Origin: Gymnopus androsaceus JB14
Taxonomy: Eukaryota; Basidiomycota; Agaricomycetes; Agaricales; Omphalotaceae
Length of the DNA: 64,000 bases
Direction of reading: 5' to 3'
NCBI GenBank assembly: GCA_009733575.1
Contig: ML769385.1
Coordinates: 609,188-673,187, forward strand
A program made the position numbers and the translations under genes. Below the pieces are notes generated by a model. That model was not told the DNA's origin, made no database searches, and saw only the letters and a list, made by a program, of their open reading frames with translations. Below are positions 57,458-64,000 of this stretch, piece by piece; position 1 is the stretch's first letter, and each line of letters begins with the position of its first letter.

Positions 57458-59425
57458 TCAGTTCCTGCGGGGAGTTGGGACTGCGACACTGTCTCTGTCA
57501 AACCCCAGTGGGAACGACGAAAGATCACTGGTGATAGCCAATGTGTCGAGACTCGCACGCTGGCGGCCACTGTAGGACGAAGGCGCCGTTGAATCCCTGC
57601 CAGTGTCTATCTGGAAGGGGAAAGATCCCAAACCAGTAGAGGCGGTCGACAGTTGGGAGCCAGTGGACAGTCCTAGAGTGCGCCTGTTGGGAGGAGCAGG
57701 TAAATCGGTGTCCAACCTGTTGGGATCAGAATCGGAATCCGCAAAGGTCTGCGAGCCCGGTGTTGGAGGAGACACGTTGAAATTCTGCTGCCCAAGCGGT
57801 GACATGGGCGGAGACCTAGCTGGTCGATTCGAGATGGGAGATGGAGGGACAAAGGGGAATGATTCAAGAATAGAATCCGCGCGCGTTGACGTGCCAGACA
57901 TGGCAGATGACGCAGATGGTCTTCTGCCGTGCCCACCTTGGGCTTGTGCCCTGGCCTGCGCGTGTGCCAATGCCCTCTGCTGCTGCTGCTCGAAAGTGTT
58001 CAGCTCGCCAGGCGTGGGCGGGCTCACCAACCTCGCCATCGTGTTACGGAAGGGAGTTCTGGGAGTTACTGCACCGGATTCGGTCAATTGAGTGAGACCG
58101 AGGTTAACACGAGTAGCGTTGGCAATATCGATGACTGAGCCAGCTTGAGTACTAACACTCGAAGGGCGACTGCTATCGTCACTTCGAGCCCAAGGCACCC
58201 GAGGACCACTTGGGTCCCAATCCGTATGAGCGGCAAGTGCGGGAGAGGGCTCACCAAAGGTCGTGCGGGAAGGTGTCGGGGAAGATGCCAATGTAGTGCG
58301 AGTGGAATTTTTATCGCTGAATGGATTTCCACCTTCCTCTGACAGTGAGACGGAGGCGGTATCCGATCCTGTGATGTCAGCTGGGCCAAAGGATGAGGCA
58401 GCCAACGGCGAACGAATTGGAGGTTTCGAGTTGACGCCTGGCTTCAATCCTTCAGCAGTGGGTGCGTTGATCATTTCAGCCTTGACAACGCCAAGGACTT
58501 GGCGAACGGCACCCTTGGACGGGGTAATGATCATGGGTGCCTCGTTCAAAAAGTCACTCGAATAACTAGCACTGGACAAGTACGAGTTTCTCGAAATACC
58601 TGAAATACCTGAAATAGTGGAAGTGGGGTAGTTTCCTTTTCCAGATGCTTTGATAGAATCATGGGAAACGTTTACGTGCTCCAAGTTGAGGTTGAGTTCT
58701 GGGCTGCGAGAAGGACGCATAGGAGAATTTGACCGGGAAGTATCTGCTTCAGACAGAGCTGAAAGAGACTGATGATTGATGATGAGATTCGGGGGCGACA
58801 AGTGCGATCGGGATGACATTCGTTCCTTCCGTACCAGTAGTCTGGATGGAATGATTATCATCAAAGGGATTAGAGCGCACAGAGGTCCTTTGAGTGGTCA
58901 CGGCGGTATGATGAGACGTGGATTGTGATTCGGGGTCAAGGTCTATGGTTGTGTTGGAGGAGGAAGAATATACACGAACTGTATTCATCTCTGTAGGAGG
59001 AGTTGGAACGGAATGGTGCTTCTCCATTGGATCTGGGCGGTTCAAGAACGTCAGCTGCAGATGCAGGGACATCCTTGACTTCAGCAACATCGGGGTTGGT
59101 GCTGCGGAAGCGCCGACGGTACCAAAGGAAGAGCCCGAGAACGATAGCAAAAAAAACCAGAGAGCCAACGACAGCGCCAGCCACGGCACCAGCACTGATG
59201 CCTCCACTAGAAGAAGAAGAGGAAGATTGCTTGGCCTGGCATTCGTAGAACGAGCACTGATTGCAGGTCCTGGTGAAGATTAGATTATATATCAACTGAG
59301 CAAAAGAAAACGACCTACTGTGAGACCAATACACAAGTTGATATAGTAGTATCACAGGTACAAACTGGCTGCGTACAAGCACTATTGTCGCAGTTATCCC
59401 TGCTCAAAAGGGCGTCGAGATGCAT
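57458..59425 (-). CDS. Single-pass membrane protein with Cys-rich ectodomain and long Ser/Pro-rich tail (two apparent frameshifts)
   Basis: ATG 59425 (MHLDALLSRDNCDNSAC) starts a short Cys-rich ectodomain (CTQPVCTCDTT, then TCNQCSFYECQAKQ across an intron at about 59275-59309). A serine tract and one transmembrane helix (GAVAGAVVGSLVFFAIVLGL) with basic stop-transfer YRRRFR follow. The cytosolic tail is long and disordered (TPRTPFRNTMARLVSPPTPG, Gln-rich HAQARAQAQ, end DRDSVAVPTPRRN, stop 57458). Two one-base insertions seem present: near 59055, to pass from ASAADV into LNRPDPMEKHH, and in a C-run near 58799, to pass from IALVAP into LIINHQSLSALSEA. The layout resembles fungal surface sensors or anchored wall proteins; no known catalytic domain. 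A cell-surface signalling role is a guess. Confidence 0.6.
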
Positions 59426-59682
59426 GTTGGCAGAGAAAAAAACTGAACGAAAGAGAGTGGATAGAGTTTGACGATAAAAATTCCGGTTCTTAGCTGACTA
59501 CCTGCAGCGCCGACTTGGTGGAAGAGAAGAAAAGCAGATGAATCGTCTCTGGAGTCGTCGTCGGGGTCGCTAACAGAGTTGCTGTCATCCACAATATAAT
59601 AATCTAAACAATCTAACAACACATGTAAACCCATCACACTGCTTTTTTTCTCACCGCCTCTTCGTTCCTAAGTCCATGGATT

Positions 59683-61314
59683 ATGGCCGAAGTAATCGAC
59701 CTCACCAGCCTCAGCGACGAAGAGCTCCCTAAACAGTCTCCTACAGATTTATTCACAATCGATATCTCCCCTCAAAATGTTGCTGCAGAGTTGTTGCCAA
59801 CCAGCCCTCGGAAGAACAGTAATCTTGAAGGAAAACTTTTACTCCCAGCCCACGTCTCAGTTCTAGGCTCCGTTGCAGTTGAAATTATAATCCCACCCGA
59901 AGACCAAGACTATGTCGAATATCTCGATTACGGTGGTCCCGATGCAAGTACTCAAATACTTATTTATCTCTACTCTTCCTCACCAAACTCTAGGAACCCA
60001 ACATCACTCGGTACTTCCAACTCGAACCAGACAAAATCAAAGCCCCGAGTATAACCGTATGCAAGCGTTGTGGAGCAAAGGGAGAACACAAAACCAGTGC
60101 TTGCCCTGTGCTTATCGTATGTACATGTCGTTTCAAACTCCATCTCATTTCCAATGAATTCCATCATCCATAGTGCCTCACCTGCGGTGTTAGGAATGAG
60201 CATTCCACAAATTCCTGCCCAATTAGTAAAGTTTGTTTTGCGTGTGGGATGAAAGGTCATTTGAATGCTGTAAGTGTACCCGCTTTCGTCAAAAATATCG
60301 AAGATCATCTCATGTCTTGCCTCATAGAGCTGTCCAAATCGCGGCAAGCTCGCGGACACTTTTGAAAATTGCGACCGATGTCAGTCTACGATTCATGTAA
60401 CCAGTGTACGTGATGCCTACTACTTCGAGGTTCTCAGTATCAATTAAACCCAACAGGAATGCCCTACTCTCTGGCGAATATACGAGTACCTCGATAACGA
60501 CGAGCGAACCAAAAACGTTGGAAACTCGCGCTGCGAAAAAGACATGTCCCATAGGCCAAGGTGGCGAAGGCTACATTGCCCAAGATATCTGGTGTTATAA
60601 TTGTGGTGATTGTGGACATTGGGGCGACGTATGTTGTACATCGACTCTCAATACTTCACGTTCTAAGATCTATCACCAACAGGATTGCCAATCAATATCA
60701 TTCGTACACGACATTCCTAATGATAGCTCTGCTTTTGCGGAAGCCAACGTCTTCTCAGGCCCCTTCTACGACATCGAGACGGTTAAAACGGATCGTGCTC
60801 CTCGGGAGTGGGAACTCGCCGACGACGATAACTCATCACAGTGGAATGACTGGGGTGGTCGTGTTCCGATTAATGTTGGAAGACAGGCAAAGAAGAAGGA
60901 GATGGCCAGGATGCGTGAACGACAGGAAGAATCCGACGAAGACGATCGCTTCACATTCCTTGCCAAACCCATGCGCGATGATGGTCGGAAAAATACTGGT
61001 AATGGGCAGAATCCTCCTTCTCAGCCAAAGAAGATGCGTTTTGGAGCAATCAGCATAAAAGGTGCCGCTAAAGCAGAAGGGAATAAACCTAATCTTCTTG
61101 CCAGACTAGACACAGGCTCTCGTCGATGGAGAGAAGACAACAATCGTAAGGACAGGGATAGAGGGAGGGGAGATAGAGAAAGAGAAGAGACAAGCCCAGA
61201 GATGACAGAAATACATTCAGAGACCAGGATCGAGTAGTACGAGACAAGCCTCGACGTCGAGACGATGATAGAGGTCCGCGGTACAAGGGAGGCTACTCAA
61301 ATTCATACAGATGA
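59683..61314 (+). CDS. CCHC zinc-knuckle protein, Air1/Air2-like (TRAMP complex) (two apparent frameshifts)
   Basis: Likely RNA-binding subunit of the nuclear TRAMP polyadenylation/exosome-targeting complex. ATG 59683 (MAEVIDLTSLSDEELPK). Zinc knuckles in order: CKRCGAKGEHKTSACP, CLTCGVRNEHSTNSCP, CFACGMKGHLNASCP, a looser CDRCQSTIHVTSECP, and WCYNCGDCGHWGDDC. Five introns split the knuckles, all GT-AG. The C-terminus is Arg/Asp/Gly-rich. One extra A in the run at about 60512 must be removed to read RTKTLETRAAKK into QGGEGYIAQDIW. Near 61180 a base is missing before RRDKPRDDRNTFRDQ, with the end GGYSNSYR and stop 61314. Without the second correction the frame would end early at 61238. Five knuckles match Air proteins. 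Confidence 0.75.
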
Positions 61315-61368
61315 TCCTCATGTAGTTGATTGGCCAGTCCATGATTGATTCAATACTCGCTATATAAT

Positions 61369-63117
61369 CTACATTTTCTTGGATACCGTCTTCGTCTTGT
61401 GAATTGTTAAATCCACACGACGAGCCACCATCGCGAACGTAAACAGACTCAATAACACAGTAGCAACCGCCATGGGCTTACGCAAGTGAACGGAGAGTGG
61501 TACTCTGTACGAAACCTACGGAAACAGGTCAGGCATTGGTACGTGTAATGGACGACTAAACTCACATAGATGGGCTTGGTGTGCTTGTTCGTGAGGTTTT
61601 TGTACTTGAAAGTAATTGAAGGACGTCCCAGGGTATCGAGGTAGGTGACATGGGTCGAAAGCTCATTCGAAAGAGAAGGGAAAGGAGCAACATAGTCAAC
61701 ATCACTGAAATCTCGTTAGCATCCTATTGGTTGTGAATCCAACAATCAGTACTCACGTAGCACCCTCTGGAAGGATGATCTGAATTTCTGCACGGTCAAC
61801 CACGCTTCCAGGAATCTCCGTCATGACAGGGACGCTAACGATGTACTTGCCGGTCTTTGCATCGTAGCTGGCCGAGTCTCCCAGAGGTGCGTCCCATCCA
61901 AGCGTGTAAGAGTAGTTCCAGCCACCCATGATTGGGTACCGTGGCTGCAACTCCATCACACTGTGCTGAGTATTCTTTTGGTTTCGAACAGAAGGGGCCA
62001 CACGTAAATGGGAAGTAGAGACATTCCCGTTCAAGTCGTAATAATAGGCGTTCCGGATACCAGCAGGAAGGTGAACAGTCAACCGAGGGATAAGGTGGGA
62101 ACCGCCGCGATTATAGAACGATTGGGTCTGGTGTTCAAGTCGCGAAAAGTGTCCCTTGAGCCTGAAATTCCATAAGCAAGATGAACAAAAGTTATAGACA
62201 GAGTATACCTACTTTGGGCCAGCATTGTGCAGGACAATGTCGTCTTGGATGTTGAGATTGGCTCCCCAGTGGCTGATTTCTGCTGTACGCTTGAGGTCGA
62301 GAACCTCAATGACAGGATACTCGTAAACATAGTGCAACACGATATGTTGCTGGTATTTCTCGATGAATGCTTTGTTGGTAGATGAAGGAACGTTGTTGTA
62401 TGGGCCATAGGTCACGGTCGCTCCAGACTTTGTCACTGGACTTTCGAGAGTAAAGTCGTCAACTTTCTCAGGCGTAGTGTAAGAGAGGATACGTGGAGAA
62501 GAAGACCTGGAACACAGAGGTTGGCAATCTGTCGCGGGAAATAATTTACTAGGACGTACTTGAGTTTCGTTCGTTGGACATTGGTTTTATAAGGGCTCAA
62601 CACGAAAAGTGAGGTCTGATATTTGAGCGACTGGTCATCGTTTTGACCAGCTTGCTGCGGCCATGGCCACGTAGCGTGAGTTTGGACCGTCTCGAGAACA
62701 AGATTGATAGTCCCGCCGACTTCGAGGGGTGTCTCAAGAGAGACGTCCAAATTGTGAGAGTTACTGCAAGATTATTAGTTAGCCTGGATATATATAAAGA
62801 TGCGAAGCTGAAATTATTACGGACCTACCAGCCGGTGCTCCGCTATAAGTCACAGTTAAAGGCTGCTGTTTTCCTTTAACTTTGACCTCCAGCCAGCTGG
62901 TGTTAAATATCTCATCCTCTGGAAGGGTGATGGTATACACGCTTGCATCTGCCTCGAGAGCCTTGACAGCAAAAGTGGTCGTGACGTGGACGAGAGAGCC
63001 TCCGAGGTCGACAGTACGGACAATGGCCGAATTTTCAAAGGACTGGCTGGATGCAGATAATGCTGGCACTGCTGCAGACAGCAAAACACAGGCGATTGCG
63101 TTCCACAGACGCAGCAT
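61369..63117 (-). CDS. OST1: Oligosaccharyltransferase subunit OST1 / ribophorin I
   Basis: Non-catalytic subunit of the ER oligosaccharyltransferase that N-glycosylates nascent proteins. ATG 63117 starts a signal peptide (MLRLWNAIACVLLSAAVPAL). Recognisable ribophorin I blocks: FENSAIVRTVDLGGSLVHVT, EVKVKGKQQPLTVTYSGAP, QSLKYQTSLFVLSPYKTNVQ, VTYGPYNNVPSSTNKAFIEK, EVLDLKRTAEISHWGANLNI, QPRYPIMGGWNYSYTLGWDA and YVAPFPSLSNELSTHVTYLD. One C-terminal transmembrane helix (MAVATVLLSLFTFAMVARRV) precedes a short basic cytosolic end KTVSKKM, stop 61369. Introns are well formed and no frame problem is seen. Works in the same compartment as the GRP94-like chaperone at 16-19.6 kb, without physical linkage to it. 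Confidence 0.93.
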
Positions 63118-63259
63118 ATTTCGTGGAGAGAGTAAAAGATGAGAATTATAGACACGTTACACGTACACGATCAAGCGCTGGCGCCTTTCAGGCGTCTATC
63201 GCGCGCACATTACATCTCGCTCATTTTGCGAAGGACTGTAATATTAAGCATTTATTATT

Positions 63260-64000
63260 CTACCAAGCCCACATAGCTCCAGGATTCCGTATAGGTTTAT
63301 CCTCCCTTACAGCAGCAGCAGAAATGATTCTGTTCAGCTTATACGCTCGCGCCTTCTCCTTTTGCTCTTCTATAGTCCTTCCTTCCTTCAAAACGACGTG
63401 CATTTTGGCCTGCCTGTATGTTTGTATACCATGATGACCACGTCCTCGAGGCTCTATCATTTTAAAGGCCTTTCCCTTGTTCACCCAGGCCTCAGCTACG
63501 AAGAGTCAGTCTATACAGAACTATAAAATTAAGAGCTAATAGACGAACCAACAACCAACTTGGACTGGTCAAGGTGCTTGTAGCGGGACGCATGATCTTT
63601 TGCGGTGGCCAGCATGTTCATAATCCGTTTACTGGCACGCTTTTCGCTAAACTGCATCTGCAAAATTGCATAGTCGATAGGTTTCCCAGCGATCTGATTC
63701 CCCAGCATGTTAAGCTTTTCGATGAGACATTTTGAAGTAGGTCGTAGAGTATTTGTGCTGAAGTAGAAAGTATCAGCTACTAGAACCTCGGAAAGAAAAA
63801 AGAAAAAGTCGATACGCACAGAGGTTGGTTGAGGCTTTTTGGATTTTTTGGACGGAATAGCTTTGACTATTTTCGTCGGAGCATCGGGAGCTGCTGCCTC
63901 AATTTCTGGAACGACAGAGGGTGCCGCTGATTGCTCGAACAAGCTGAGCTGACCCTCTTCTCTTGCTTCTTCCTTTGCAGCCAAAAGTTCCTCCTTGGTT
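63260..64000 (-). CDS. Mitochondrial large-subunit ribosomal protein uL22m, 5' end beyond window
   Basis: Structural protein of the mitochondrial ribosome large subunit near the exit tunnel. Read leftwards from the window edge with the frame open ([16 protein letters not shown]), so the start is outside. A basic linker [14 protein letters not shown], an intron (about 63758-63821) and the L22 fold follow: [80 protein letters not shown]. It ends [12 protein letters not shown], stop 63260. The long N-terminal extension before the fold is usual for mitochondrial rather than cytosolic L22. Confidence 0.85.

Noticed and set aside
1..64000. tRNA, rRNA or CRISPR array
   Set aside because: Intergenic spacers were scanned for box-B-like motifs and regular direct repeats; none was convincing.

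Overview
The window is nuclear DNA of a filamentous basidiomycete fungus, most likely an agaricomycete. The evidence is many short (about 45-70 nt) GT-AG introns, dense genes on both strands, proteins of fungal type (IQGAP, Asp1/Vip1, a Zn2Cys6 regulator, a DAL5-type MFS carrier), serine/proline-rich low-complexity tails, and a Ty1/copia LTR element. I see no operons, CRISPR array, rRNA or tRNA gene. Gene models were spliced by eye, so exon ends are reliable only where stated.

Layout. 1-8.7 kb, all minus strand: a UBC-domain E2 with an IBR-like zinc domain (3' end outside the window), a GILT-type thiol reductase, a Mix23/Cid2 protein, a three-finger C2H2 protein and a small protein resembling the Dif1/Spd1 ribonucleotide reductase regulators. 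9.5-12.9 kb (+): a secreted/membrane kelch protein. 13-22.7 kb (minus): a disordered basic protein, an ER HSP90 (GRP94-like) ending in HDEL, and a WW/FF splicing-transcription factor. 22.8-25.4 kb (+): an MFS anion carrier. 26.1-27.7 kb: a complete but internally deleted copia element with 134-bp LTRs and a perfect 5-bp target duplication. 27.7-31 kb: gene-poor. 31-33.1 kb (+): a Zn2Cys6 regulator. 33.7-39.3 kb (minus): a lysine-rich membrane-anchored protein and an intact CPC-type copper ATPase. 40.4-46.6 kb (minus): IQGAP. 46.8-48.9 kb (+): an AKTIP-like E2 variant and an SDR. 49-52.8 kb (minus): an Asp1/Vip1 inositol pyrophosphate kinase. 53.2-57 kb (+): a second, inverted and broken copy of the copper ATPase. 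57.4-64 kb: a single-pass membrane protein (-), an Air1/2-like zinc-knuckle protein (+), OST1/ribophorin I (-) and mitochondrial ribosomal protein uL22 (-, 5' end outside the window).

The genes are mostly housekeeping: ER folding and N-glycosylation (GRP94, OST1), RNA processing (WW/FF protein, Air1/2), cytoskeleton and phosphate signalling (IQGAP, Asp1), ubiquitin (two UBC-fold proteins), copper export and a carrier. They form no obvious pathway cluster. Two things stand out. One is the inverted duplication of the copper ATPase about 14 kb apart, with one copy carrying five single-base frameshifts. The other is a scatter of further single-base frameshifts in otherwise well-conserved genes, several in homopolymers, which may be assembly errors and must be separated from real decay.
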